Source: Guyparkeria sp. SCN-R1
GTDB lineage: Bacteria; Pseudomonadota; Gammaproteobacteria; Halothiobacillales; Halothiobacillaceae
Direction: 5' to 3'
Assembly: GCF_003932495.1 (NCBI RefSeq)
Contig: NZ_QZMT01000008.1
Coordinates: forward strand, 37,567-101,566
Length of the DNA stretch: 64,000 bases
Of this stretch, positions 8,748 through 17,267 are shown one piece after another. The position numbers and the translations under genes are program-made. Every line of letters begins with the position of its first letter. The first letter of the stretch is position 1. The notes beneath the pieces are model-generated. The model made no database searches, was not told the origin of the DNA, and was given only the letters and a program-made list of their open reading frames with translations.

Positions 8748-9218
8748 ATGCTGGAAATCACCATCCCCAGTCGGGGCGTCCTGCACCTGTCGCATCTGGT
8801 GCTCGACTACAACGGCACGCTGGCGCTCGACGGCGCCCTGGTCGAGGGCGTGGGCGAGCGTCTGCGTGAACTGGCCAAGCACGTCGATGTCCACGTGATC
8901 ACGGCCGACACCTACGGTGATGTCGAAGGGCGACTGGTGGATTTGCCGGTGACGCTCTCGACGCTGTCCGATCATCTTCAGGATGAAGCCAAGCAGCGTT
9001 ACGTACGTACCCTCTCGGCCCGTGAGTGCGTCACCATCGGCAATGGCCGCAACGATGCCCTGATGCTGGCCGAAGCCGTGCTGGGTGTCGGCGTAATGCA
9101 GCCCGAGGGACTCTCGCGCCACGCGCTGGATGCCTGCGACGTGATCTGCCCGGACATCAACAGCGCCCTTGATCTACTCTTGAAACCCAAGCGGCTGATC
9201 GCGACGCTACGCAACTGA
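8748..9218 (+). CDS. HAD-superfamily phosphatase-like protein (COG4087 type)
   Basis: The 156-residue protein is a compact HAD-fold enzyme without an obvious cap domain. Motif I reads LDYNGTLAL, with Asn in place of the usual second Asp (DxDGT becomes DYNGT). Motif II is likely VITADTYG and motif IV is TIGNGRNDALML. This matches the group described as soluble P-type-ATPase-like HAD proteins, for which no physiological substrate is established. The Asp-to-Asn change in motif I is also seen in that group and usually weakens aspartyl-phosphate hydrolysis, so phosphatase activity should not be assumed. It follows apbC by three bases. Confidence 0.8.
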   Translation: MLEITIPSRGVLHLSHLVLDYNGTLALDGALVEGVGERLRELAKHVDVHVITADTYGDVEGRLVDLPVTLSTLSDHLQDEAKQRYVRTLSARECVTIGNGRNDALMLAEAVLGVGVMQPEGLSRHALDACDVICPDINSALDLLLKPKRLIATLRN

Positions 9219-9314
9219 CAACCCTCGACGACGCGGCGCACTGCCGTTCGCGTTTCAACGATTTCGACAGTCATTTCTGCCAGTTCAGCTGGCTCAAGAG
9301 AAAGGAGGCAATCC

Positions 9315-9812
9315 ATGTCCCAGGTCACATTCAAGGGTACGCCCGTCAACGTTGCCGGCAAGCTGCCGTCCGTGGGTGACAAGGCGCCCGCGTTCTCGCT
9401 GACCGCGAGCGATCTCTCCGACAAGGGGCTGGAGGCGTTTGCGGGCAAGAAGAAGGTGCTGAATATCTTCCCGAGCCTGGATACCGGCACCTGTGCCAAA
9501 TCGGTGCGCGAGTTCGATCGTCGTGCCGGTGAGCTTGGCGATACGGTGGTGCTCGGTATCTCCATGGACCTGCCGTTTGCCCAGGGCCGTTTTGCCGAGG
9601 CGGAGGGGCTGGATAACATCGCCATGTTCTCGGCCTTCCGTCACCCGGAATTTCTCGACGATTACGGCGTGCGCATCGCCGATGGTCCCCTGGCGGGCCT
9701 CGCGGCACGCACCGTGGTCGTTCTGGGCCCTGACGACACGGTGCTTCACGTCGAGCAGGTCGGCGAGATTGCCGATCAGCCGGATTACGAGGCCGCCCTT
9801 GGCGCGCTTTGA
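9315..9812 (+). CDS. tpx: Thiol peroxidase (Tpx, atypical: no resolving cysteine)
   Basis: The 165-residue protein aligns end to end with E. coli Tpx. It shares the peroxidatic motif FPSLDTGTC (Cys60), the DLPFAQ strand and the terminal PDYEAAL. Tpx reduces hydrogen and lipid peroxides and is recycled by thioredoxin through a disulfide between the peroxidatic Cys and a resolving Cys in RFCGAEG. Here that segment reads RFAEAEG, with Ala at position 94, and Cys60 is the only cysteine in the protein. It should therefore act as a 1-Cys peroxidase or rely on an external thiol. A strong AAAGGAGG ribosome-binding site precedes the ATG. The gene has its own 96-base leader. Confidence 0.95.
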   Translation: MSQVTFKGTPVNVAGKLPSVGDKAPAFSLTASDLSDKGLEAFAGKKKVLNIFPSLDTGTCAKSVREFDRRAGELGDTVVLGISMDLPFAQGRFAEAEGLDNIAMFSAFRHPEFLDDYGVRIADGPLAGLAARTVVVLGPDDTVLHVEQVGEIADQPDYEAALGAL

Positions 9813-9928
9813 TCCGAGTCAGACCGCGTCCGGCCTCGACCGGGCGTAGATTCAGGCCCGGTACGTGGACGGATGTTGATCCGCTTCGCGGCCGGGCCGC
9901 TGTCTTTCTGGAGCAGGGGAATGATGCG

Positions 9929-10846
9929 ATGAGCAATCGACTGGGCGTCGACCTGGGCGGCACCAAGATCGAAGTCGCGGTGCTTGACCCCGACAACCAC
10001 ATCCGCTGGCGGGAACGTGAACCCACGCCAAAGGGTGACTACGCCGGAACGGTCGAGACCATGGCCGCGCTGATCGAACGCGCCGAGCGCGAGTGCGGTC
10101 GGGCCGACGGCATTGGGGTGGGTACCCCCGGCACGATTTCGCCGCGCACCGGTCTGATCAAGAACGCCAACTCGGTGGTCCTCAACGATCGACCGCTCAA
10201 GGCGGATCTCGAGGCCCGTCTTGGGCGCGAGGTGCTGATGGCCAACGACGCCAACTGCCTCGCGTTATCCGAATCCGCGGATGACGGGGCCGCGGCGGGC
10301 GCTGATTCGGTTTTCGGCGTGATCCTCGGTACCGGCGTGGGTGGCGGGTTGGTAGTCGATGGCAGGGTTCTGGTCGGACGCAACGCGATTGCCGGTGAGT
10401 GGGGGCACAACCCACTGCCTTGGGCGGAGACGGGTGAGTCGCCCGGGCCTGCCTGCTGGTGTGGCCTCAAGGGCTGCATCGAGCAATGGCTTTCCGGGCC
10501 GGCATTCGAGCGCGATCACGCCGAGCGCACTGGCGAGTCGCTTGGCGGTGAGACCATCGTGGCCCGAGCGCTGGCCGGAGATGACGCGGCCAACGCGAGC
10601 CTCGCTCGTTACGAGATGCGGCTGGCCCGCGCACTGGCGCACGTGATCAACCTGTTCGATCCGGACGTGATCGTGCTCGGAGGCGGGATGTCGAACGTCG
10701 AACGGCTCTACCAGAAGGTGCCGCGGCAGTGGGACGAGTTCGTCTTCTCCGACCCGATCACCACCCGGTTGGTGGCGCCGCGCTTCGGGGATTCCAGCGG
10801 CGTGCGTGGGGCGGCGTTCCTAGGGAAACACTGCCCGGTTCGATGA
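9929..10846 (+). CDS. mak: ROK-family sugar kinase, probable fructokinase (Mak)
   Basis: The 305-residue protein is a ROK kinase. The ATP-binding start GVDLGGTKIEVAVLD is followed by ANDANCLALSE, the GTGVGGG loop and the zinc motif CWCGLKGCIE. It most resembles Mak-type fructokinases that phosphorylate fructose to fructose-6-phosphate. The ATG at 9929 was chosen by position of the ROK motif; GGGGA lies just upstream. The last seven codons and the stop are encoded by the terminal inverted repeat of a MITE-like element beginning at 10822. The native tail, expected shortly after the SGVRGAA motif, has therefore probably been replaced by GKHCPVR. Activity is unlikely to be lost. Confidence 0.9.
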   Translation: MSNRLGVDLGGTKIEVAVLDPDNHIRWREREPTPKGDYAGTVETMAALIERAERECGRADGIGVGTPGTISPRTGLIKNANSVVLNDRPLKADLEARLGREVLMANDANCLALSESADDGAAAGADSVFGVILGTGVGGGLVVDGRVLVGRNAIAGEWGHNPLPWAETGESPGPACWCGLKGCIEQWLSGPAFERDHAERTGESLGGETIVARALAGDDAANASLARYEMRLARALAHVINLFDPDVIVLGGGMSNVERLYQKVPRQWDEFVFSDPITTRLVAPRFGDSSGVRGAAFLGKHCPVR

Positions 10847-11085
10847 CGTCTCTGCGGGACCTCCAAGGGCCCAAATGCAAGCCGGCCCGAAGGGCGAGGG
10901 TTCACGGACGAACCCAGCGATGCTGCAGATGGGTCCTTGGAGGCCCGCCCGGACGGGGCTCGCGGGTTTTCCCGCACTCGGTTTTGCCGTCCCTAAAGGG
11001 GTAACGAGCCCGTCTTCGCTTCGGCGCCTTGATTGCGAACAAACCCGCGAGCCAGAGATGCCATCGAACCGTACAGAGTTTCCCT
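10822..11085. mobile_element. MITE-like element, copy 1 (264 bp, no transposase)
   Basis: Imperfect terminal inverted repeats of 33 bases lie at 10822-10854 and 11053-11085, with 28 of 33 positions pairing; both begin AGGGAAAC and include GGTTCGATG. No transposase is encoded. Inside are further inverted pairs: 10860-10873 with 10930-10943, GGGTTC/GAACCC at 10898-10915, and GGCTCGCGGGTTT at 10957 with its complement at 11041-11053. The right end, read on the minus strand, matches the left end of the element at 39627 over 44 ungapped bases (35 identical by my count), so the two belong to one family. The left repeat supplies the stop codon of mak. I see no target-site duplication. Confidence 0.8.
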
Positions 11086-11165
11086 TTTCCATTGGCAAAC
11101 GCCTGCGCTGACGCCGATTTCCGGTGGCCAAAAGGGGTTGAGGAATACTGCAGTGATCTACTGGG

Positions 11166-11194
11166 TTGATAGGTGCATAAGCAGGGTCTAAATT
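11166..11194 (+). promoter_or_regulatory. Sigma-70-like promoter for the small membrane protein
   Basis: TTGATA (11166-11171) and TAAATT (11189-11194) are separated by 17 bases, a good vegetative promoter arrangement with five and four of six consensus positions. It lies 64 bases before the ATG of the 50-residue membrane protein and just beyond the MITE, giving that gene its own transcription start. Confidence 0.5.
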
Positions 11195-11257
11195 CGAAGC
11201 CATGACCTGGCCTGGCCCAAGGCGGTCATGCGATCAAACAATCGGAGGTTGATTGTC

Positions 11258-11410
11258 ATGGACATTGAACTGCAAATCGTGCTTATCAGCATCCTCGCCA
11301 TGATCGGCATCGTCGGCATGCCGTTGGCAGCGTTCTGGATGCTCTGGAAGAGGTCCGGCGATGCCAAGCACGCCCAGGAAGAACGGGAGCACCGACATCA
11401 GCACAGTTGA
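11258..11410 (+). CDS. Small single-pass membrane protein (50 residues), function unknown
   Basis: The ATG at 11258 follows GGAGG at a suitable distance and encodes 50 residues. One hydrophobic helix spans about residues 5-28 (interrupted only by Gly and Pro), then KRSGDAKHAQ and a His/Glu-rich charged tail (EEREHRHQHS). The plausible promoter upstream and intrinsic terminator downstream argue that it is a real monocistronic gene. I do not recognise a family. The N-out or N-in orientation and the role (small regulatory subunit or stress peptide) cannot be inferred. The His-rich tail could bind metal, which is speculation. Confidence 0.6.
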   Translation: MDIELQIVLISILAMIGIVGMPLAAFWMLWKRSGDAKHAQEEREHRHQHS

Positions 11411-11507
11411 TGCTGACATGAAAAAAATTCCGGCCGGGGAGGTTGAGCGCCTCAGATCTTCCGGGCCACCTCAATCAAGATCATCGTTTCCGCTATGAAG
11501 CGATAAG

Positions 11508-11538
11508 GCCGGCGCCCTTCTTAGGGCGCCGGCTTTTT
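11508..11538 (+). terminator. Intrinsic terminator after the small membrane protein
   Basis: An 11-base perfect stem (GCCGGCGCCCT at 11508 and its complement at 11523-11533) with a four-base loop is followed by TTTTTC. This is a textbook rho-independent terminator about 100 bases after the small membrane protein gene. Confidence 0.93.
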
Positions 11539-11647
11539 CATTTCCACGGTCGGCAAGGCGTCCCGGCTCCGGTAGTCAGGCTAACGGTGATGGCGGCGCT
11601 CTGAACTAGACTCCTTCATGGGGTTATTCGCATAAACAGGGAGATCG

Positions 11648-13900
11648 GTGGTGGGTAGTTTCCACGTCGGCCGGTCGGCCGGATATCAGCAGGAAACGGA
11701 GCCGACCTCTTTCGGTTCCCAGCCCCTTTTTGCCCGGCTGAAACGGATTCTTCCGCCCCTCGCCGCGGGCTTTGTGGTTAGTGGCGTGTTGCTAGCGACC
11801 ATCTGGGTGGTTGAGCGCCAGCTCACAACCGCCGTCTTGCAGGCCGACCTCGACGACCTGGCCCAGATCCGAACTCGTATCGAATCCCAGCTCAACCAGG
11901 CCTCCAATGTCTCCGATGGGGTTGGCGCGATGATTGAAGTCAACCGTGGACTGGATGAACCCAGCCTGCGGTCCGTTGCCGAGCGGATGCTTGAACGCAC
12001 ACCGGTCATCCGGTCGATCGCCATTGCGCCGGACAATGTGATCCAGGTCAGCATCCCGCTGGAAGGCAACGAGGCCGCCATTGGCGTGGACCTCGCCGCC
12101 CATCCAGTGCAGGGGGTGTCGTTGCGCCGGGCCATGCAAAGTGGCGAACCGGTGCTCGGTGGCCCATACGAACTGATTCAGGGCGGCTACGCGGTTATTC
12201 ATCGGGTTCCGGTGTATTTCGATCGCGATCAGGACGGGGCAGACGAGTATTGGGGCGTGGTTTCCACCCCGATCGACGTGATGCGCTTGTTCGAAGCGGC
12301 CGGGGTATCGGACGAACTGACGGAAGGCACGCTGGCCGTGCGTGGGATGGATGGCCTTGGAGCCGAAGGAGCGGTTTTTCTCGGTCACCCCGAGATTTTC
12401 CGTCAGGAAAATACCCTGAGAACACCGGTGATCGCCCTGGACGGGCGATGGCAGCTCGCCATGCAGCCCAGCAAACCAAGCACGATGGTCACCTGGCTGA
12501 CTCGAATCGCCGAACTCGTGGCCCTGATGGCCGGGCTGCTGGTGATGTGGCTCGCCGTCCGCTGGCAGGCGCAACAACGACTGATGGTCGACTCCGAACG
12601 CTTGCTGCGCGATGTCACCTCGAACGTCAGTGACGCGGTATTCCGCACGGATGGGGCGGGGCAGTTGATCTATGTCAGCCCGGCCTATGAGCGCATGATC
12701 GGCCGTCCTGCGCAGGGGATGATAGGGGCGCCGTGGCTGAATCTGTTCCCCGAGGACGAGCGACGGCCGATCCGTGAGGCCACCGAGCGGATGCATCAGT
12801 CCGAGCAAGTCCCATTCGGTCCCTCCCGCCGAGATCGGGTGGTATTGACGACTCGTGTGATGCGAAGCGACGGGGTAGAAGCCCCGGTCGAGGTGCGGGT
12901 CGAGCCGGTAACCGCGGCGTCGTACGGGCAAGCAGGTCTGGTCGGCACCCTGACCGATTTGTCGGATCGGCAGGCCTTCGAGCAGCTGGAAGGGCTGGCG
13001 ACAGCGGTGTTCGAAGGCGCAGGGGATTCGATAGTCATACTGGATCGCCATCGCCGGGTGCTGGCTGTCAATCCGGCCTTTGAGCGTCTGGTGGGCTTGC
13101 CGTCCAAGGCCCTGGTCGGCGAGCGGCTGACCACCCCCGAGGTGCTGGATAAAAGCCGGCGGCGGCTCGAGTCATGCCTGCGTGGGCTTAGACAGCGGGG
13201 CCGCTGGAGCGAGGAGTTGGCTTGTCGGCTGCCCGACGGCCGGGAGCGTGTTCTGGGCTGGTCGGTGGACCTGATTCGTGATGATCGCCAGCGCGTGAGT
13301 CGCTACGTCGTCGTGCTGAGCGATGTCACGACCCGGCACCGCCGCATGCAGGCCATGCATCATCGTGCCCTGCATGATCCGTTGACCGACATGCTCAACC
13401 GGTCCGGTCTCGAGGAGCGGTTCGAGCAGGCGCGCCTGCACGCGATTCGCGAGGGCACGGGTATTGCCTTGGCCTTTGTCGATCTGAATGGATTCAAACC
13501 CATCAACGACACCCTCGGGCACCACGTTGGTGACCAGGTGTTGCGCGAGGTCGCCCGGCGTCTGTCTGGCGTCGGTCGGGGTGAGGACATCGTCGCCCGA
13601 TTGGGGGGCGACGAGTTTGTGATCGCCTTCTACGGCGTGCGTAACGACGAGGACGTACTTCGATTGGGCGACTCACTACTCGAGTCTCTGCGGGAACCCA
13701 TGATGCTCGATGGGACCACTCAGCTGGTTCACGTCCGCGCCTCCATCGGTTTTGCCCGCTTCCCCGACGATGCCGACACCCTCGATGGCCTGACGAGGCG
13801 GGCAGATGCCGCCATGTACCGCGCCAAGGAAACCAAGGATGACACCGTCGTCTTCCATCGGGACCTGGTTAACTCACCGGGGTCGCCTGATAATGAATGA
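11648..13900 (+). CDS. Membrane diguanylate cyclase: CHASE-like sensor, two PAS domains, GGDEF
   Basis: The 750-residue protein has a membrane segment near 34-56, a periplasmic sensor of the CHASE type (about 60-280) and a second membrane segment near 285-306. Two PAS domains follow (about 315-435 and 445-565), then a GGDEF domain. The active-site loop RLGGDEF (GGDEF at 653-657) is intact and is preceded by RGED (644-647) at exactly the five-residue spacing of an inhibitory I-site. No EAL domain is present. It should make c-di-GMP in response to a periplasmic signal and be product-inhibited. The start is a GTG at 11648 (a second GTG follows), preceded by AGGGAG. It is a single gene between a terminator and metE. 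Confidence 0.92.
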   Translation: MVGSFHVGRSAGYQQETEPTSFGSQPLFARLKRILPPLAAGFVVSGVLLATIWVVERQLTTAVLQADLDDLAQIRTRIESQLNQASNVSDGVGAMIEVNRGLDEPSLRSVAERMLERTPVIRSIAIAPDNVIQVSIPLEGNEAAIGVDLAAHPVQGVSLRRAMQSGEPVLGGPYELIQGGYAVIHRVPVYFDRDQDGADEYWGVVSTPIDVMRLFEAAGVSDELTEGTLAVRGMDGLGAEGAVFLGHPEIFRQENTLRTPVIALDGRWQLAMQPSKPSTMVTWLTRIAELVALMAGLLVMWLAVRWQAQQRLMVDSERLLRDVTSNVSDAVFRTDGAGQLIYVSPAYERMIGRPAQGMIGAPWLNLFPEDERRPIREATERMHQSEQVPFGPSRRDRVVLTTRVMRSDGVEAPVEVRVEPVTAASYGQAGLVGTLTDLSDRQAFEQLEGLATAVFEGAGDSIVILDRHRRVLAVNPAFERLVGLPSKALVGERLTTPEVLDKSRRRLESCLRGLRQRGRWSEELACRLPDGRERVLGWSVDLIRDDRQRVSRYVVVLSDVTTRHRRMQAMHHRALHDPLTDMLNRSGLEERFEQARLHAIREGTGIALAFVDLNGFKPINDTLGHHVGDQVLREVARRLSGVGRGEDIVARLGGDEFVIAFYGVRNDEDVLRLGDSLLESLREPMMLDGTTQLVHVRASIGFARFPDDADTLDGLTRRADAAMYRAKETKDDTVVFHRDLVNSPGSPDNE

Positions 13901-13989
13901 AACTAATTAAATGGTCGAATAAGGCGACAAAAAATGCATGTTGCATTCCGATAGGGTGAATCCATCACCCGAAACACAGAGGAATCGAC

Positions 13990-16284
13990 ATGCCGGTTGC
14001 GAGCACCTACCCCGTCACGCACACCCTGGGTTTCCCCCGGATCGGGCGCGACCGCGCCCTGAAGTGGGCCCTGGAGCGCTATTGGCGCGGCGAAACGGAC
14101 ATCGACGCACTGCAGCAAACCGCACGTCAGGTGCGGGCCGACTCACACCAGTGGTACCGCGAGGCCGGCGTAGGGCGACCGGCCTGCGCTGATTTCACCT
14201 TCTACGACGGCATGGCGGACCTCTGCCTGCTGTTCGGGCAAGCGCCTACTCGCTTCGGCGACCTGCCCAACGATCTCGATTCGCTGTTTGCCCTGGCTCG
14301 GGGGGAGCCGTCCGAGCAGGGCAATCTCGCGCCGTTGGCGATGACCAAGTGGTTTGATACGAACTACCACTACCTGGTCCCCGAACTGGATGCGCAGCGC
14401 CCGTTCCGACTCGATGCCGATCGGCTGCTGAGCCAGATTCGCGAATCGCTCGCCGATGACCCGGCCAGCAAACCGGTGCTGATTGGCCCACTGACTTTCC
14501 TTTGGCTAAGCGCCGGTGTCGATCGCGACGCACGCTTGCAGCGCGCCCCGGAGCTGGCCGATGCCTACGCCACGCTATTGAGCGAGATCGCCGCTCTCGG
14601 GGCGGAGTGGGTCCAGCTCGATGAGCCGATCCTGGGGCTGGACCTTCCAACGGGCTGGCTGGCGGCATTCGAGCCGATCTATCACCGCCTGAAGACACCT
14701 GGGTTGCGCCTGATGTTGGCGAGTTACTTCTCGCCGGTGGATGGACGTCTGACCTTGTTGGCCAACCTGCCCGTGGATGGCGTGCACGTCGACGTATCCG
14801 CCGGGGACGACCTCGAGGCCCTCGCGGATCGATTGCCGGGATTCAAGGTACTCTCCGCGGGCGTGCTGGACGGCCGATCGATCTGGCGGGCAGATCTGTC
14901 GGCACTGCTCGATCGACTTGAGCCACTCCATGAGCGACTGGGCGAGCGCCTGTGGCTGGCCCCTAACTGCTCGCTGTTGCACCTGCCGCTGGATGCCGGC
15001 GAGGAAACCGATTTGCCGCCTGCGTTGGCTGCAAACCTGAGCTTTGCCCGACAGAAGCTCGGCGAGCTGTCATTGCTGGCGCGTGGCTTGGCCGAGGGCC
15101 GCGAGGCGATCGCCGAAGCGCTCGAGGCGACTATCACGGCGCGGCAACAGCTGGAGGCATTGAATGGCCGTCGGGATGCGCAGCGTCGTGATCGGTTGGC
15201 CCGATCGCTTGCCGAAGAGCCGGCACGGGCTCGTCCGTATGTCGATCGCGCGAAGGCGCAGCAGGCGCGATTGAACCTGCCGATCCTGCCCACCACGACC
15301 ATCGGTTCGTTCCCGCAGACCGACGAAATCCGGGCAACACGCCGCGCGTATCGCCGCGGGGAAATCGATATTTCTGCCTACGAGCAGGCGATGCGCGTGG
15401 CGATCGCCGACACGATCCGCGAGCAGGAGACCTTGGGTCTGGACCTGCTGGTGCATGGCGAGCCCGAGCGCAACGACATGGTCGAGTACTTCGGCCAGCA
15501 GCTCGAGGGCTTTGCCTTCACCCGCACCGGCTGGGTGCAGTCCTACGGCTCGCGCTGCGTCAAGCCGCCGATCATCTGGGGCGACGTGGCGCGTCCCCGT
15601 CCCCTGACCGTGGACTGGAGTCGGTATGCGCAGTCGCTCACCGATCGGCCGGTCAAGGGGATGCTGACCGGTCCGGTCACGATGCTCTCGTGGTCGTTCG
15701 TGCGCGATGACCTGTCCTGTGAAGAGGTCGCGTATCAGCTTGCCGCGGTGCTGCGCGAAGAGGTCGCCGACCTGTGCGCCGCCGGCATCGCCGCGATCCA
15801 GGTCGATGAGCCGGCGTTTCGAGAAGGGCTGCCGCTACGTCGTGCCGGCTGGGATGGCTATCTCGACTGGGCGGTGCGTGCCTTTCGTTTCGCCACTGCG
15901 GTGGCGCCGGATGACGTCCAGATCCACACCCACATGTGTTACAGCGAGTTCAACGACATCATCGCGGCGATCGCCGCGTTGGACGCCGACGTGATCACCA
16001 TCGAGACGACGCGCTCGAACATGAAGCTGCTCGATGCCTTTGCCGAGTTTGAGTATCCCAACGAGATCGGCCCGGGCGTCTGGGACATCCACTCTCCATT
16101 GGTGCCGAGCGTGGCGGAGATTGGTGACCGGCTGCGGCTGGCACTGGACAAGGTGCCAGTGGATCGCCTGTGGGTGAATCCCGATTGCGGCCTCAAGACA
16201 CGCGGCTGGGAGGAGGTGAGGGCTGGGTTGCAAAACCTGGTCGCTGCAGCGCGCGACCTGCGGCGCGAGTCCCGCTGCGAATAA
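13990..16284 (+). CDS. metE: Cobalamin-independent methionine synthase
   Basis: The 764-residue enzyme transfers the methyl group of 5-methyltetrahydropteroyl-triglutamate to homocysteine. It has the normal double-barrel length. The N-terminal half opens THTLGFPRIGRDRALKWALE. The catalytic half carries the zinc site HTHMC (His648, Cys650) and a second Cys733 in NPDCGLKTRGW. The zinc-binding Glu lies near the ETTRSNM segment. The ATG at 13990 is preceded by AGAGGAATCG. Two small hairpins precede it: AATGCA/TGCATT at 13933-13947 and GGGTGA/TCACCC at 13954-13970. I do not see a MetJ box series, SAM riboswitch or clear MetR site in the 89-base leader. Confidence 0.97.
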   Translation: MPVASTYPVTHTLGFPRIGRDRALKWALERYWRGETDIDALQQTARQVRADSHQWYREAGVGRPACADFTFYDGMADLCLLFGQAPTRFGDLPNDLDSLFALARGEPSEQGNLAPLAMTKWFDTNYHYLVPELDAQRPFRLDADRLLSQIRESLADDPASKPVLIGPLTFLWLSAGVDRDARLQRAPELADAYATLLSEIAALGAEWVQLDEPILGLDLPTGWLAAFEPIYHRLKTPGLRLMLASYFSPVDGRLTLLANLPVDGVHVDVSAGDDLEALADRLPGFKVLSAGVLDGRSIWRADLSALLDRLEPLHERLGERLWLAPNCSLLHLPLDAGEETDLPPALAANLSFARQKLGELSLLARGLAEGREAIAEALEATITARQQLEALNGRRDAQRRDRLARSLAEEPARARPYVDRAKAQQARLNLPILPTTTIGSFPQTDEIRATRRAYRRGEIDISAYEQAMRVAIADTIREQETLGLDLLVHGEPERNDMVEYFGQQLEGFAFTRTGWVQSYGSRCVKPPIIWGDVARPRPLTVDWSRYAQSLTDRPVKGMLTGPVTMLSWSFVRDDLSCEEVAYQLAAVLREEVADLCAAGIAAIQVDEPAFREGLPLRRAGWDGYLDWAVRAFRFATAVAPDDVQIHTHMCYSEFNDIIAAIAALDADVITIETTRSNMKLLDAFAEFEYPNEIGPGVWDIHSPLVPSVAEIGDRLRLALDKVPVDRLWVNPDCGLKTRGWEEVRAGLQNLVAAARDLRRESRCE

Positions 16285-16361
16285 AGCGACTCACGCACGC
16301 GTGGCGGGGTCTACACTCGGCGCACCTTGAAGACAGTGCGCCATCACCCCGGAGCCACCTC

Positions 16362-17246
16362 GTGAAGCGATTTCTGACGGTATTTACCGCCGCGACGGTC
16401 AGCCTGCTGAACCTGACGGCTTGTTCCGGGGCGAAGGTGCTCGAATCACTCGCGCCCAGTGAGTCGGTCATGGTGACCAAGGACGTGGTCTTCGATGCCG
16501 AGCGCGACCTCGCGCTGGACGTCTATCGCCCGGTCGACGCCCAGGGGGCACCGCTGGTGGTGTTCTTCTGGGGCGGGAGCTGGCAGACGGGGGATCGCTC
16601 CACTTATGCCTTCCTCGGTAGGACGCTGGCCAGTCGGGGATTCGTCGTGATGATTCCGGACTATCGCGTCTACCCCGAGGTGCGCTACCCCGATTTCCTG
16701 TATGACTCGGCCCGGGCGGTGGCTTGGGCACGGGCGCATGCCCACGATCACGGTGCCGATCCGGCACGCCTGTCACTGATGGGACATTCGGCGGGGGCCT
16801 ACAACGTGGCCATGCTGGTGACCGACGATCGCTACCTTGAGGCAGTCGGCGGCGCGCGGGACTGGGTTACGTCCTGGGCGGGGCTTGCCGGGCCCTATGA
16901 TTTCCTGCCGCTAAATGATGCCGAGCTCGAACGCATCTTTGAGCCTGCCGACCCACTTGAGTCGAGCCAGCCGATCAACTGGGTGGACGGCGAAGTGCCG
17001 CCGACGTTGCTGGTGGTCAGCGACGATGACCCGGTGGTCGACCCACGCAATACCGAGCGGATGGCCGAGCGACTGGAACGGGTCGGCGTGCCCGTCGAGC
17101 TGTTGCGCGTCGACAATCTGCGTCATGCCGGCGTGGTGGTCAGCCTGTCGAACGTATTCCCCTTCGACGACCGGGTCCTGTCGACGGTATCGCGGTTTCT
17201 CGGCCGGGTGCCGCCGACCGGGCCGGCGCAGGCAATGAGCGAGTAA
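16362..17246 (+). CDS. Lipoprotein alpha/beta-hydrolase (esterase/lipase-like)
   Basis: The 294-residue product starts at a GTG (16362) behind GGAGCCACC and has a lipoprotein signal with lipobox LTAC (Cys at about residue 20), so it should be anchored in the envelope. The hydrolase fold shows the oxyanion segment FFWGGSW, the nucleophile elbow GHSAG, an acidic residue in SDDDPVVDP and a terminal RHAG histidine. Together these complete a Ser-Asp-His triad typical of BD-FAE/kynurenine-formamidase-like esterases. Substrate is unknown. It is convergent with cca, with only 21 bases between the stops and no hairpin there. Confidence 0.85.
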   Translation: MKRFLTVFTAATVSLLNLTACSGAKVLESLAPSESVMVTKDVVFDAERDLALDVYRPVDAQGAPLVVFFWGGSWQTGDRSTYAFLGRTLASRGFVVMIPDYRVYPEVRYPDFLYDSARAVAWARAHAHDHGADPARLSLMGHSAGAYNVAMLVTDDRYLEAVGGARDWVTSWAGLAGPYDFLPLNDAELERIFEPADPLESSQPINWVDGEVPPTLLVVSDDDPVVDPRNTERMAERLERVGVPVELLRVDNLRHAGVVVSLSNVFPFDDRVLSTVSRFLGRVPPTGPAQAMSE

Positions 17247-17267
17247 GGTCCAGCGGCCTCGACTTGC

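Noticed and set aside
7596..9122. Minus-strand frame of about 500 codons opposite apbC and the HAD gene
   Set aside because: The plus-strand genes have intact motifs, and the antisense product shows only Arg/His/Gly-rich shadow sequence.
10820..11203. Open frames of 78-127 codons inside and beyond the MITE-like element
   Set aside because: They follow the inverted-repeat structure, show no conserved protein pattern and lack ribosome-binding sites; the element is better read as non-coding.
13901..13989. SAM or cobalamin riboswitch before metE
   Set aside because: The gap is only 89 bases and holds two small simple hairpins without the conserved cores of those riboswitches.
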